Assembly (NCBI GenBank): GCA_014649155.1
Contig: BMSM01000022.1
Span: forward strand, 50,799-114,798
DNA: 64,000 bases
DNA from: Streptomyces griseoviridis
Lineage (GTDB): Bacteria; Actinomycetota; Actinomycetes; Streptomycetales; Streptomycetaceae
Direction: 5' to 3'
Under the pieces are notes generated by a model. The model was not told the DNA's origin and made no database searches. It saw only the letters and a program-made list of their open reading frames with translations. The translations under genes were made by a program, and so were the position numbers. Below, one piece after another: positions 17,361-26,125 of the stretch. Within the stretch, counting starts at the first letter, position 1, and each line of letters opens with the position of its first letter.

Positions 17361-19210
17361 GCGGCACCGTCCTTGCGCTCGTCGTCGACGATCTCGGCGT
17401 CCACCACGTCGTCGTCGGCCTTGGCACCGGCGCCGGCGCCGGCACCCGGGGCCTCGCCGCCGGCGGCCTGCGCGCCCTGGGCGTCGGCGTACAGCGCCTG
17501 GCCCAGCTTCTGGGAGACGGCGGCGACCTTCTCGGTGGCGGTGCGGATCTCGGCGGTGTCCTCGCCCTTGAGCTTCTCCTTCAGCTCGGTGAGGGCCGTC
17601 TCGACCTCGGTCTTGACGTCACCGGGGACCTTGTCCTCGTTGTCCTTGAGGAACTTCTCCGTCTGGTAGACGAGCTGCTCGCCCTGGTTGCGGGTCTCGG
17701 CGGCCTCGCGGCGGCGGTGGTCCTCCTCCGCGTACTGCTCGGCCTCCTGGCGCATCCGGTCGACCTCGTCCTTCGGCAGCGAGGAGCCGCCGGTGACGGT
17801 CATCTTCTGCTCCTTGCCCGTGCCCAGGTCCTTCGCGGTCACGTGCATGATGCCGTTGGCGTCGATGTCGAAGGAGACCTCGATCTGCGGGACGCCGCGG
17901 GGCGCCGGCGGCAGACCGGTCAGCTCGAACATCCCGAGCTTCTTGTTGTACGCCGCGATCTCGCGCTCGCCCTGGTAGACCTGGATCTGCACGGACGGCT
18001 GGTTGTCCTCGGCGGTGGTGAAGATCTCGGACCGCTTGGTCGGGATCGTCGTGTTCCGCTCGATGAGCTTGGTCATGATGCCGCCCTTGGTCTCGATGCC
18101 GAGGGACAGCGGGGTGACGTCGAGGAGCAGGACGTCCTTGACCTCGCCCTTGAGGACACCGGCCTGGAGGGAGGCGCCGATGGCGACGACCTCGTCCGGG
18201 TTCACACCCTTGTTGGCCTCCTTGCCGCCGGTCAGTTCCTTGACCAGTTCGGCGACGGCGGGCATACGGGTGGAGCCACCGACGAGAACGACGTGGTCGA
18301 TCTCGCTGAGCTGGATGCCGGCGTCCTTGATGACGTTGTGGAACGGCGTCTTGCAGCGCTCCAGCAGGTCGGCGGTCAGCTGCTGGAACTGGGCGCGGGT
18401 GAGCTTCTCGTCCAGGTGCAGCGGGCCCTCGGCGGAGGCCGTGATGTAGGGCAGGTTGATCGAGGTCTCGGTGGACGAGGACAGCTCGATCTTCGCCTTC
18501 TCGGCGGCCTCGCGCAGGCGCTGGAGCGCCATCTTGTCCTTGGAGAGGTCCACGCCGTGACCGGACTGGAACTGCTTCACCAGGTAGTCGACGACGCGCT
18601 GGTCCCAGTCGTCACCACCGAGGTGGTTGTCACCGTTGGTGGCCTTCACCTCGACGACGCCGTCGCCGATCTCCAGGAGGGACACGTCGAAGGTGCCGCC
18701 ACCGAGGTCGAAGACGAGGATCGTCTGGTCGTCCTTGTCGAGGCCGTACGCCAGCGCGGCGGCGGTCGGCTCGTTGACGATGCGCAGGACGTTCAGGCCC
18801 GCGATCTCGCCGGCCTCCTTGGTGGCCTGGCGCTCGGCGTCGTTGAAGTACGCCGGAACGGTGATCACCGCGTCGGTGACCTTCTCGCCCAGGTAGGCCT
18901 CGGCGTCCCGCTTCAGCTTCTGCAGCACGAAGGCGCTGATCTGCTGCGGGTTGAAGTCCTTGCCGTCCAGGTTGATCTTCCAGTCGGTGCCCATGTGGCG
19001 CTTGACCGACCGGATGGTCCTGTCGACGTTCGTGACCGCCTGACGCTTGGCGACCTCGCCGACCAGCACCTCACCGTTCTTCGCGAAGGCGACGACGGAC
19101 GGCGTGGTCCTGGCGCCCTCGGCGTTGGTGATGACGGTGGGCTCGCCGCCCTCCAGAACGCTGACGACGGAGTTAGTCGTGCCCAGGTCGATGCCGACCG
19201 CACGTGCCAT
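17357..19210 (-). CDS. dnaK: DnaK, Hsp70 chaperone
   Basis: A 617-residue Hsp70. The ATPase domain starts MARAVGIDLGTTNSVVSV and contains VNEPTAAALAYGLDK, VFDLGGGTFDVSLLEIGDG and HVVLVGGSTRMPAV; the interdomain linker LLLDVTPLSLGIE and the substrate-binding domain follow, with a Gly/Ala-rich tail ending in an acidic motif. The ATG at 19210 has GGAGGA upstream. It is the first gene of the HspR-regulated operon, acts with DnaJ/GrpE on unfolded proteins, and serves as HspR co-repressor. Confidence 0.98.
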   Translation of the reverse strand: MARAVGIDLGTTNSVVSVLEGGEPTVITNAEGARTTPSVVAFAKNGEVLVGEVAKRQAVTNVDRTIRSVKRHMGTDWKINLDGKDFNPQQISAFVLQKLKRDAEAYLGEKVTDAVITVPAYFNDAERQATKEAGEIAGLNVLRIVNEPTAAALAYGLDKDDQTILVFDLGGGTFDVSLLEIGDGVVEVKATNGDNHLGGDDWDQRVVDYLVKQFQSGHGVDLSKDKMALQRLREAAEKAKIELSSSTETSINLPYITASAEGPLHLDEKLTRAQFQQLTADLLERCKTPFHNVIKDAGIQLSEIDHVVLVGGSTRMPAVAELVKELTGGKEANKGVNPDEVVAIGASLQAGVLKGEVKDVLLLDVTPLSLGIETKGGIMTKLIERNTTIPTKRSEIFTTAEDNQPSVQIQVYQGEREIAAYNKKLGMFELTGLPPAPRGVPQIEVSFDIDANGIMHVTAKDLGTGKEQKMTVTGGSSLPKDEVDRMRQEAEQYAEEDHRRREAAETRNQGEQLVYQTEKFLKDNEDKVPGDVKTEVETALTELKEKLKGEDTAEIRTATEKVAAVSQKLGQALYADAQGAQAAGGEAPGAGAGAGAKADDDVVDAEIVDDERKDGAA

Positions 19211-19229
19211 GGTTGATTCCTCCAGCTGA

Positions 19230-19302
19230 CTTGAGTGGAACAGGCTCAAGTGTGCACCACGACGTCCGCCGGGTCAACAGACCTGAGTCAACTGGACTCA
19301 AC
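19230..19302 (-). promoter_or_regulatory. dnaK operon promoter with two HAIR operators
   Basis: HAIR 1 at 19230-19250 reads CTTGAGT-N7-GCTCAAG; HAIR 2 at 19282-19302 reads CCTGAGT-N7-ACTCAAC. Between them the minus strand carries -35 TTGACC (19277-19272), a 17-base spacer and -10 CACACT (19254-19249). HspR bound at HAIR 1 would sit over the -10 and start point, and at HAIR 2 just upstream of -35. The remainder of the 434-bp gap up to 19644 holds the promoter of the Fe-S oxidoreductase gene, with no further gene seen. Confidence 0.88.
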
Positions 19303-19644
19303 TCTTATCCGTTCCTTACACGCAACACCGCGCCGACCAGCGAAAACATGAGCGGGGGCACGCTTCTCGCACCGGACATCCCCTCGCCGACGCGTTCGAG
19401 TACCCCGCCGGGGCAGGACCAGCGGCGCGGCGGCGGGGGCGCACCCGGGCGGACCGGGCCGCTCCGGTCAGGGTCGCCTCAGCGACACAGATCACCACAC
19501 GCCCGACTACAGTGCGGCGGAGGATAGGGGTAGTCTCAGACGGACTGCATAAGCTACCGCTCAGTAACACCGAGCAGCCGAGCAACCCGGCAGCTCCGCA
19601 CCACACAGCCCCCTCGAAACCTCGCAGGCCCGAGGAGCCCCCAA

Positions 19645-21927
19645 ATGCAACTCGCCGCGATCATCGTGTCGCTGGTTCTGATCGTGGTCGGCGTGGCACT
19701 CTTCGCCCGCGCTGTCCTGCAGATCGTCAACTACATGCGGCTGGGCCAGCCCGTACCGGCCGGCACCCGGACCGACGCCCCCGCGCAGCGCACCCTCACG
19801 GTGGTCAGGGAGTTCCTCGGCCACACCCGGATGAACCGCTGGGGCATCGTCGGCGTCGCGCACTGGTTCGTGGCGGTGGGCTTCTTCTCCCTGCTGCTGA
19901 CCATCGTCAACGCGATCGGCCAGCTCTTCCAGGCCGACTGGATCCTGCCGGTCCTCGGCGACTGGGCGCCGTACAACGTGTTCGTCGAGTTCATCGGCAC
20001 GATGACCGTGCTCGGCATCCTCACGCTGATCGTCGTCCGGCAGCTCAGCCACCCGCGCCGGCCGGGCCGCAAGTCCCGCTTCGGGGGCTCCAACTTCGGC
20101 CAGGCGTACTTCGTCGAGGCCGTCATCCTCATCGTGGGCGTCTGCATCTTCATGCTGCACGCCCTGGAGGGCGCCCTGCACCACGTCGACGGCTACGAGG
20201 CGTCCTTCTTCATCTCGTACCCGGTGGTCGCCGCGCTCAAGGGACTGAGCCTGTCCACCCTGCAGAACCTCGTCTACTTCTTCGCCGGGCTGAAGATCGC
20301 GACCTCCTTCATCTGGATGATCACGGTCGCCCTGAAGACCGACATGGGCGTGGCCTGGCACCGCTTCCTGGCCTTCCCCAACATCTGGTTCAAGCGGAAC
20401 GCCACCGGCGAGACCTCGCTGGGCGAGCTGCTGCCGATGACCTCCGGCGGCAAGCCGATCGACTTCACCGACCCCGGCGAGGACGACGTCTTCGGCGTCT
20501 CCCAGGTCGAGCACTTCTCCTGGAAGGGCCTGCTCGACTTCTCCACCTGCACCGAGTGCGGCCGCTGCCAGTCGCAGTGCCCCGCCTGGAACACCGGCAA
20601 GCCGCTCTCCCCCAAGCTCCTGATCATGTCCCTGCGCGACCACGCGCACGCCAAGGCGCCGTACCTGCTGGCCGGCGGCGGCAAGACCATGGAGGGCGAG
20701 GAGAAGGCGTCCGAGGAGGCGCTGAAGGACGTCCCCGCGGCGGCGCTGGCGGAGGCCGAGCGGCCCCTGGTCGGCACGCTGGAGGAGAACGGCGTCATCG
20801 ACCCCGACGTCCTGTGGTCCTGCACCACCTGCGGCGCCTGCGTCGAGCAGTGCCCGGTCGACATCGAGCACATCGACCACATCGTCGACATGCGCCGCTA
20901 CCAGGTGATGATCGAGAGCGCGTTCCCGTCCGAGGCGGGCACGATGCTCAAGAACCTGGAGAAGAAGGGCAACCCCTGGGGCCTGGCGAAGAAGCAGCGC
21001 CTGGAGTGGACCAAGGAGGTCGACTTCGAGGTCCCGGTCGTCGGCAAGGACATCGAGGACCTGACGGACGTCGAGTACCTGTACTGGGTCGGCTGCGCCG
21101 GCGCCCTGGAGGACCGCGCCAAGAAGACGACCAAGGCCTTCGCCGAGCTGCTCCACATGGCGGGCGTCAAGTTCGCCATCATGGGCGGCGACGAGAAGTG
21201 CACGGGTGACTCGGCGCGGCGCCTCGGCAACGAGCCGCTGTTCCAGGAACTCGGCATGGAGAACGTCATGTCCCTCAACGCCGCGTTCGGCGAGGAGACG
21301 GACGACGACGGCAAGGTGACCGAGGAGTCGAGGAAGCCGAAGTCGGCGAAGAAGATCGTCGCCACCTGCCCGCACTGCCTCAACACCCTGGGCAACGAGT
21401 ACCCGCAGCTCGGCGGCGACTACGAGGTCATCCACCACACCCAGCTGCTCCAGCACCTCGTGGACGAGGGCAGGCTGGTCCCGGTCACCCCGGTCGAGGG
21501 CATCATCACGTACCACGACCCCTGCTACCTGGGCCGGCACAACAAGATCTACACGCCGCCGCGCGAGATCATCGCCGCCGTCCCCGGCGTCCGCAACGAG
21601 GAGATGCACCGCCACAAGGAACGCGGCTTCTGCTGCGGCGCCGGCGGCGCGCGGATGTGGATGGAGGAACGGATCGGCAAGCGCATCAACAACGAGCGCG
21701 TCGACGAGGCCCTCTCCGTCAACCCGGACATCGTCTCCACCGCCTGCCCGTTCTGCCTGGTCATGCTCACCGACTCGGTCAACGGCAAGAAGAACGACGG
21801 CAAGGCGAAGGAGTCGATCCAGGTGGTCGACGTCGCCCAGCTCCTGCTGGACTCCGTCAAGACCCCGGCCGACCCGGCCGGCGAGGCCGAGACGGAGCCC
21901 GCGCCGGAACCGGAACCGGCGAAGTAA
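19645..21927 (+). CDS. Membrane Fe-S oxidoreductase, EtfD-like (HdrD-related)
   Basis: A 760-residue protein with about five N-terminal membrane helices (residues ~3-25, 75-98, 110-135, 155-178, 208-232), two ferredoxin clusters (CTECGRCQSQCP near 301 and CTTCGACVEQCP near 393), then two CCG-type cysteine-rich domains (CPHCLNTLGNEYPQLGG, GFCCGAGGARMWMEE, TACPFCLVML). This is the layout of actinobacterial EtfD (mycobacterial Rv0338c type), which passes electrons from electron-transfer flavoprotein of fatty acid beta-oxidation to menaquinone. GGAG lies before the ATG. A terminator follows, so it is probably monocistronic. The assignment rests on architecture. Confidence 0.85.
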   Translation: MQLAAIIVSLVLIVVGVALFARAVLQIVNYMRLGQPVPAGTRTDAPAQRTLTVVREFLGHTRMNRWGIVGVAHWFVAVGFFSLLLTIVNAIGQLFQADWILPVLGDWAPYNVFVEFIGTMTVLGILTLIVVRQLSHPRRPGRKSRFGGSNFGQAYFVEAVILIVGVCIFMLHALEGALHHVDGYEASFFISYPVVAALKGLSLSTLQNLVYFFAGLKIATSFIWMITVALKTDMGVAWHRFLAFPNIWFKRNATGETSLGELLPMTSGGKPIDFTDPGEDDVFGVSQVEHFSWKGLLDFSTCTECGRCQSQCPAWNTGKPLSPKLLIMSLRDHAHAKAPYLLAGGGKTMEGEEKASEEALKDVPAAALAEAERPLVGTLEENGVIDPDVLWSCTTCGACVEQCPVDIEHIDHIVDMRRYQVMIESAFPSEAGTMLKNLEKKGNPWGLAKKQRLEWTKEVDFEVPVVGKDIEDLTDVEYLYWVGCAGALEDRAKKTTKAFAELLHMAGVKFAIMGGDEKCTGDSARRLGNEPLFQELGMENVMSLNAAFGEETDDDGKVTEESRKPKSAKKIVATCPHCLNTLGNEYPQLGGDYEVIHHTQLLQHLVDEGRLVPVTPVEGIITYHDPCYLGRHNKIYTPPREIIAAVPGVRNEEMHRHKERGFCCGAGGARMWMEERIGKRINNERVDEALSVNPDIVSTACPFCLVMLTDSVNGKKNDGKAKESIQVVDVAQLLLDSVKTPADPAGEAETEPAPEPEPAK

Positions 21928-21944
21928 CCAGGCCGCGGCACACC

Positions 21945-21985
21945 GAAGCCCCCTGCCCCGCCCGCCCGGCGGACCAGGGGGCTTC
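21945..21985 (+). terminator. Terminator after EtfD-like gene
   Basis: An 11-bp perfect stem (GAAGCCCCCTG and complement) with a 19-base loop lies 18 bases after the stop codon. Confidence 0.75.
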
Positions 21986-22107
21986 GCCGTACCCCCTAAG
22001 GGCCCGGCGTCCCGCCCCCGTAAGGGATGTCACAGCTCGGCCGCAAAGCCGCCCCAGGAGCCCCGGCCCCGGCACGTCACTCTGCGGGACCAGGTACGTT
22101 CGGAAGC

Positions 22108-23043
22108 GTGGCTGGATTCAGGATCGGACGCGGCCGGGACAACGGCGCTCCTCAGACGCGACCGCAACACCCCCCGCACGGGCAGCAGACGCCGCAGGGA
22201 CAGCCGTACGGCTATCCCCCGGCGCCGCAGCCGTACCCTCCGCAGCACCAGCCGTACGCGGCCGGCTCCGGCGGATGGCCGCAGGCCGACGGCGGCGGCG
22301 GTGGCTACGGCGGCCGGCCGGCCGGCGACCACGGCGAGCCGGAGTACTTCGGCGACGGCGGCCACCCGCACGGCGCCCCGCACGACCCCTACGCCGCCAA
22401 CAACCCCGGCCACACCCAGGCCTTCTCGATCGGCGAGGACCCCTACACCCAGGGCGACACCTACCGCGCGGGCTCGGCGTCCCCGCCCCCCGGCCCGATC
22501 GGCCCCCGCCTGCACTGGAAGGACCTGCTGAAGGGCATCGTCACCGCCCCGAACCGGACCTTCCTCCAGATGCGGGACTACACGATGTGGGGCCCCGCCC
22601 TGATCGTGACCTTCGTCTACGGCCTGATCGCGGTCTTCGGCTTCGACGGCGCCCGCGAGGACGCGATCAACGCGACGCTGTCCAACGCGATCCCCATCGT
22701 CCTGGTGACGGCCGTCGCGATGGTCCTCTCCGCCTTCGTCCTGGGCGTCGTCACCCACACCCTCGCCCGCCAGCTCGGCGGCGACGGGGCCTGGCAGCCC
22801 ACGGTCGGCCTCTCCATGCTGATCATGTCCCTCACGGACGCCCCCCGTCTGATCGTCGCCATGTTCGCCGGCGGCGACGCGCCCTTCGTCCAGATCCTCG
22901 GCTGGATCACCTGGATCGCGGCCGGCGCGCTGCTCACCCTGATGGTCGGCCGCTCCCACGACCTCCCCTGGCCGAAGGCGCTGGGCGCGTCCGCGATCCA
23001 GCTGGTGGCACTGCTGTCGATCGTGAAGCTGGGCACGTTCTAG
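22108..23043 (+). CDS. Yip1-domain membrane protein with disordered N-terminus
   Basis: A 311-residue protein. The first ~130 residues are Gln/Pro/Gly/Tyr-rich and disordered. The remainder is a Yip1-type membrane domain with about five helices, opening with the typical LHWKDLLKGIVTAPNRTFLQMRDY before the first helix. The start is a GTG at 22108 (VAGFRIGRG). TACGTT lies just upstream and no ribosome binding site is evident, so leaderless translation is possible. The stop codon TAG lies inside the CTAG at the border of the MITE that follows. Function is unknown. Confidence 0.75.
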   Translation: MAGFRIGRGRDNGAPQTRPQHPPHGQQTPQGQPYGYPPAPQPYPPQHQPYAAGSGGWPQADGGGGGYGGRPAGDHGEPEYFGDGGHPHGAPHDPYAANNPGHTQAFSIGEDPYTQGDTYRAGSASPPPGPIGPRLHWKDLLKGIVTAPNRTFLQMRDYTMWGPALIVTFVYGLIAVFGFDGAREDAINATLSNAIPIVLVTAVAMVLSAFVLGVVTHTLARQLGGDGAWQPTVGLSMLIMSLTDAPRLIVAMFAGGDAPFVQILGWITWIAAGALLTLMVGRSHDLPWPKALGASAIQLVALLSIVKLGTF

Positions 23044-23230
23044 GGCCTGTCGTTCGGATCAGGTCGCGGGGAAGCGGCTGTGCCTTCCTCGCGCCGGTGA
23101 GCGGGGCCTGGTGCGTGCGGATGCGAGGCGGAGGAGGGAGTCGACGCGGAGCATCGGCGAGTGACGACAACGCGGCAGGTGCGCGCACCAGGCCCCGCGT
23201 CCGCAGCGTGATCCGAACCGCAGGCCCTAG
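23040..23230. mobile_element. MITE-like element, 191 bp including CTAG ends
   Basis: The 22-bp ends CTAGGGCCTG..TTCGGATCA (23040-23061) and TGATCCGAA..CAGGCCCTAG (23209-23230) are inverted repeats matching at 20 positions. An inner inverted repeat (23101-23118 with 23181-23198, GCGGGGCCTGGTGCG-type) matches at 17 of 18. There is no reading frame for a transposase. This is a non-autonomous miniature element; the CTAG at each border may be a target duplication. The GGGCCTGT..GGATCA termini are of a kind seen on Streptomyces IS5-group elements, which could mobilise it. Confidence 0.75.
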
Positions 23231-23262
23231 CGTCCCGCGCGCTCACGTCCCGGGCGGACGCA

Positions 23263-23302
23263 CGAGAAGGGGCTCCCGGCGGGTACCGGGAGCCCCTTCT
23301 CG
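23263..23302. terminator. Bidirectional terminator hairpin
   Basis: A perfect 17-bp stem (CGAGAAGGGGCTCCCGG and complement) with a six-base loop separates the Yip1/MITE side from the converging phosphoribosyltransferase gene. Confidence 0.85.
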
Positions 23303-23330
23303 TCTCGGCCCGCGCGGCCCCCGACGCGGC

Positions 23331-23828
23331 TCAGGCGTCGAGGACCTGCCCGGAACGCCTGACCACCGGCGGCTCGACCGACCACGGGAAGTTGATCCAG
23401 TCGTCCGTCCGCTTCCACACGTACTCGCACTTCACCAGCGAGTGGGACTTCTCGTAGATCACCGCGCTGCGCACCTCGGCGACCGTGTCCCGGCAGAAGT
23501 CCCGCACCAGCTTCAGCGTCTTGCCGGTGTCGGCGACGTCGTCGGCGATGAGGACCTTCTTGTCGGAGAAGTCGATGGCGTTGGGGACCGGCGCCAGCAT
23601 GACCGGCATCTCCAGGGTCGTCCCCACCCCCGTGTAGAACTCGACGTTCACGAGGTGGATGTTCTTGCAGTCGAGGGCGTACGCGAGCCCGCCGGCCACG
23701 AACACCCCGCCGCGCGCGATGGACAGCACGATGTCCGGCTCGAACCCGTCGTCCGCCACGGTCTGCGCCAGCTCCCGGACGGCGACGCCGAACTGCTCGT
23801 AGCTGAGATTCTCCCGAACGTCACTCAT
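23331..23828 (-). CDS. Phosphoribosyltransferase domain protein
   Basis: A 165-residue type I phosphoribosyltransferase. The PRPP loop is KVLIADDVADTGKT, and upstream IVLSIARGGVFVAGGLAYAL is the characteristic second strand-helix. It resembles actinobacterial xanthine/hypoxanthine-type phosphoribosyltransferases, probably for purine salvage, though the substrate base is not determinable. The ATG at 23828 has AAAGG upstream; a GTG at 23846 that would overlap the dcd stop is an alternative. It follows dcd in the same direction, giving a small nucleotide-metabolism operon. Confidence 0.85.
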   Translation of the reverse strand: MSDVRENLSYEQFGVAVRELAQTVADDGFEPDIVLSIARGGVFVAGGLAYALDCKNIHLVNVEFYTGVGTTLEMPVMLAPVPNAIDFSDKKVLIADDVADTGKTLKLVRDFCRDTVAEVRSAVIYEKSHSLVKCEYVWKRTDDWINFPWSVEPPVVRRSGQVLDA

Positions 23829-23842
23829 ACCTTTGTCCGCGC

Positions 23843-24418
23843 TCACACCTGGGTCCGATGAAAATTGAGGAAGGAACGGGAGGCGGTCGGCCCCCGCTGC
23901 CCTTGATAACGCGACCCGTACCGCTCACTGCCGTACGGGTACTCGGCCGGCGAACTGAGCCGGAACATGCAGAGCTGGCCGATCTTCATCCCCGGCCACA
24001 GCTTGATCGGCAGCGTGGCGAGATTGCTCAGCTCCAGCGTCACGTGCCCGGAGAACCCGGGGTCGATGAACCCGGCGGTGGAGTGCGTCACCAGCCCGAG
24101 CCGCCCCAGCGAGGACTTCCCCTCCAGCCGGGACGCGAGGTCGTCCGGCAGCGTGATGACCTCGTACGTACTGGCCAGCACGAACTCGCCGGGATGCAGG
24201 ATGAACGGTTCGTCCCCGTCCGGCTCGACCAGCCGCGTCAGATCCGCCTGCTCGACCGAGGGGTCGATGTGCGGATAGCGGTGGTTCTCGAAGACCCGGA
24301 AGAACCGGTCGAGACGTACATCAACACTGGACGGCTGCACCATCGAATCGTCGTAGGGATCGATCCGTACCCGCCCGGCGTCGATCTCGGCCCGGATGTC
24401 CTTGTCTGAGAGAAGCAC
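23843..24418 (-). CDS. dcd: dCTP deaminase
   Basis: A 191-residue enzyme converting dCTP to dUTP (or, in bifunctional forms, to dUMP). The N-terminus VLLSDKDIRAEIDAGRVRI, PSSVDVRLDRFFRVF, the catalytic segment FVLASTYEVITLP, EGKSSLGRLGL and VTHSTAGFIDPGFSGHVTLEL match the Dcd/Dut trimer fold; the active-site Glu lies in the GHVTLELSN region. Length equals the usual 191 for Streptomyces. The GTG start at 24418 gives the family's conserved start; further upstream starts do not. Confidence 0.95.
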   Translation of the reverse strand: MLLSDKDIRAEIDAGRVRIDPYDDSMVQPSSVDVRLDRFFRVFENHRYPHIDPSVEQADLTRLVEPDGDEPFILHPGEFVLASTYEVITLPDDLASRLEGKSSLGRLGLVTHSTAGFIDPGFSGHVTLELSNLATLPIKLWPGMKIGQLCMFRLSSPAEYPYGSERYGSRYQGQRGPTASRSFLNFHRTQV

Positions 24419-24488
24419 GCCCCGAGGATACGCAAGGCGCGCAGAGCGCCGACAATCGGCCACTCCGCGCGCCTTGTCCGCCTCGCGG

Positions 24489-24647
24489 CTAACGCTTCTC
24501 GAGAGTCACCGGTACGACGCTCCGCAGCCGCGCGCACCGCGGACACCGGACGAGCCGCCCGGGGCCGAGTCGCTCGGCCTGCTGCATCGGGAACGACGAG
24601 GTGCTGAACACGTGCCCATCGGCACAGCGGACGAGGGTGCGCTCCAT
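24489..24647 (-). CDS. Small zinc-ribbon-like protein
   Basis: A 52-residue protein: MERTLVRCADGHVFSTSSF followed by RLGPGRLVRCPRCARLRSVVPV. One Cys/His pair (C-A-D-G-H) and one CPRC pair could bind a single zinc. GAAGGA precedes the ATG at 24647. Small proteins of this form are common upstream of dcd in Streptomyces; function is unknown. Confidence 0.7.
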   Translation of the reverse strand: MERTLVRCADGHVFSTSSFPMQQAERLGPGRLVRCPRCARLRSVVPVTLEKR

Positions 24648-24930
24648 CAAGTCCTTCAAGTCCCTTCCCCAAGAGCCGCGTCTGGCCAGGTCACCCTGGC
24701 GACAAAAGCCCACAGTACGGGATGAAAGGAACGACGCTTCACGCGGCACTCCGCCCCGCCCGACCCCTCTGCGGGGCCCCACGGTACGCCCCAACTCCAC
24801 TGCCCCGCAGCCCCGTCCCCCCTCCCGAAAACACCGCCGGGCCCCACGGCGCGAACACCGGGAGCCTGCCATGGGGTAGAGTGAGCGAGCATCCGGACAC
24901 CGGCTCCAACCGGGGTCCGCGGTTGCCTAC

Positions 24931-25004
24931 GCGGGTGTAGTTTAATGGTAGAACATCAGCTTCCCAAGCTGAGAGCGCGAGTTCGATTCTCGTCACCCGC
25001 TCCA
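24931..25004 (+). tRNA. tRNA-Gly (anticodon CCC)
   Basis: A complete cloverleaf: acceptor GCGGGTG pairing CACCCGC, D arm with TTTAATGGTAGA, anticodon stem TCAGC/GCTGA enclosing TTCCCAA (anticodon CCC, reads GGG), T arm GCGAG-TTCGATT-CTCGT, discriminator T and encoded CCA at 25002-25004. Its 3' half is the integration site of the island that follows and is regenerated intact, so the gene should be functional. Confidence 0.97.
24959..25004 (+). repeat. Attachment site copy 1 (in tRNA-Gly 3' end)
   Basis: A 46-bp segment from the anticodon loop to the CCA end, repeated at 44365-44410 with one mismatch and, more degenerately, at 47335-47375. This is the host-side attachment site of a tyrosine-recombinase element. 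Confidence 0.92.
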
Positions 25005-25009
25005 CGAAG

Positions 25010-25036
25010 AAGGCCCAGGTCAGAGACCCGGGCCTT
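25010..25036 (+). terminator. tRNA-Gly terminator
   Basis: An 11-bp stem with one mismatch (AAGGCCCAGGT / ACCCGGGCCTT) lies six bases after the CCA. The same kind of hairpin with a shared CCAGGTC..GACC core follows each of the other two attachment copies. Confidence 0.75.
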
Positions 25037-25053
25037 TCTGCTGTTCAGGGTGA

Positions 25054-25446
25054 TCACTCGTCGCGTGCCAGATCCGTGCCAGAACGCTTCTCGTCGGCCT
25101 CCCGGGCAGCGGCGGCCCGAGCCTTCTGGACGGTCGCGTCGAGGCCGGCGGCGACCTCCTCTTGACGCTCGTCGTCGGAGTGCTGGTAGATCAGCGCCGC
25201 CTTCTCTGACGACTGCCCGGCGCGGGCCATCGAGTCCTTGAGGGTGGCCCCGGAACGGGTGGAGAGCGTGTGCCCGGTGTGACGGAGGTCGTAGAACCGG
25301 AAGCCCTCAGGCATCCCGACGACCTCTCGCGCCCGCCGCCACTTCCGCCCGAAGGTGCTGCGCCGGAAGGGCGCCCCCTTCTCCCCTACGAAGACCAACC
25401 CCTCTGGCCCCGGCTCGGCGTACGACTCCAGATGCCAGCGGAGCTC
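25054..25446 (-). pseudogene. Tyrosine-recombinase integrase, C-terminal fragment
   Basis: Only the catalytic end of a phage-type integrase remains, about 130 codons. Visible are the strand GLVFVGEKGAPFRRSTFGRKW, box II FRFYDLRHTGHTLSTRSG, and the region of the nucleophilic tyrosine in AALIYQHSDDERQ. The N-terminal DNA-binding and core domains are missing. Homology stops at a GAGCTC near 25441-25446, where an unrelated plus-strand gene fragment begins, so a deletion fused the two. The position next to the tRNA attachment site is where such an integrase normally lies. Confidence 0.85.
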
Positions 25447-26125
25447 CCACGGCGAGCCCGTGTTCTACTCCGGCTCGCGTCTGGCCCCCGATCTGTCCCT
25501 GCCCCGCATCCGCGAACGCTGGTCCGGCCACACCACGGACCAGCACAGCGACAAGCCGTCGGAGCCGGCCACGAACACGACGCTCAGTGACCCGGCGACG
25601 GCACGGCATCGAGCAGCCACGGCGGCATGGCAGACGATCCTGATCATCGATCACGACGAAGAGGCGACGGTGGCCGCGCACATCGCTGCCGCGGGCGAGG
25701 TCCTGGACGCGCTCGCAGCCACCTCAGCCGCCCACACCCGACGCGAACTACGCAAAGCCGCATTCGCGTTCGAGCGCGCCACACGCTCCCACATCCGCGC
25801 CCAGCACGGGCATGACCAGGCACTACGGCAGGCCGCCCGCGACCCCGTCCACAGCGGCCCGGCCCTCGGCCGCGGGGAGGACGGAGCGACCACCGCCATG
25901 GTGATCGACATGCAGTTCTTCCTCGTCACCGCCGCCACCCACTGGCACGCGAAGAAGGGCCACGCCCAGCAGTCAGCCGCCGCCCGCCTCCAGCGGCAGA
26001 CGGCCATGCTGCGCAAAGCCGTGCCGGAGCTGGCCGAGCAGATCCTCAGCGAGCCCGGCTGGTACGCGCTCGCCGCCACCATCACCGACGCCGAGGCCGC
26101 CGGCCACGGCCCGCAGCCCTCCTGA
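25441..26125 (+). pseudogene. Probable mobilization/relaxase protein, C-terminal fragment
   Basis: The frame reads from the integrase junction through EPVFYSGSRLAPDLSLPRIRERW and a long helical, Ala-rich region (AAHIAAAGEVLDALAATSAAHTRRELRKAA, FERATRSHIRAQHGHDQALRQA) to a TGA at 26125. It resembles the helical tails of actinobacterial relaxase/mobilization proteins on integrative elements, but no relaxase catalytic motif is present, so this is tentative. There is no start codon of its own; any product would be a truncated, antisense-facing relic. Confidence 0.45.

Noticed and set aside
17717..19216. A 499-codon plus-strand frame opposite dnaK
   Set aside because: Antisense shadow of dnaK with no domain and no ribosome binding site.
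24945..25241. A 98-codon frame starting inside the tRNA-Gly gene
   Set aside because: Same tRNA artefact, continuing antisense to the integrase fragment.
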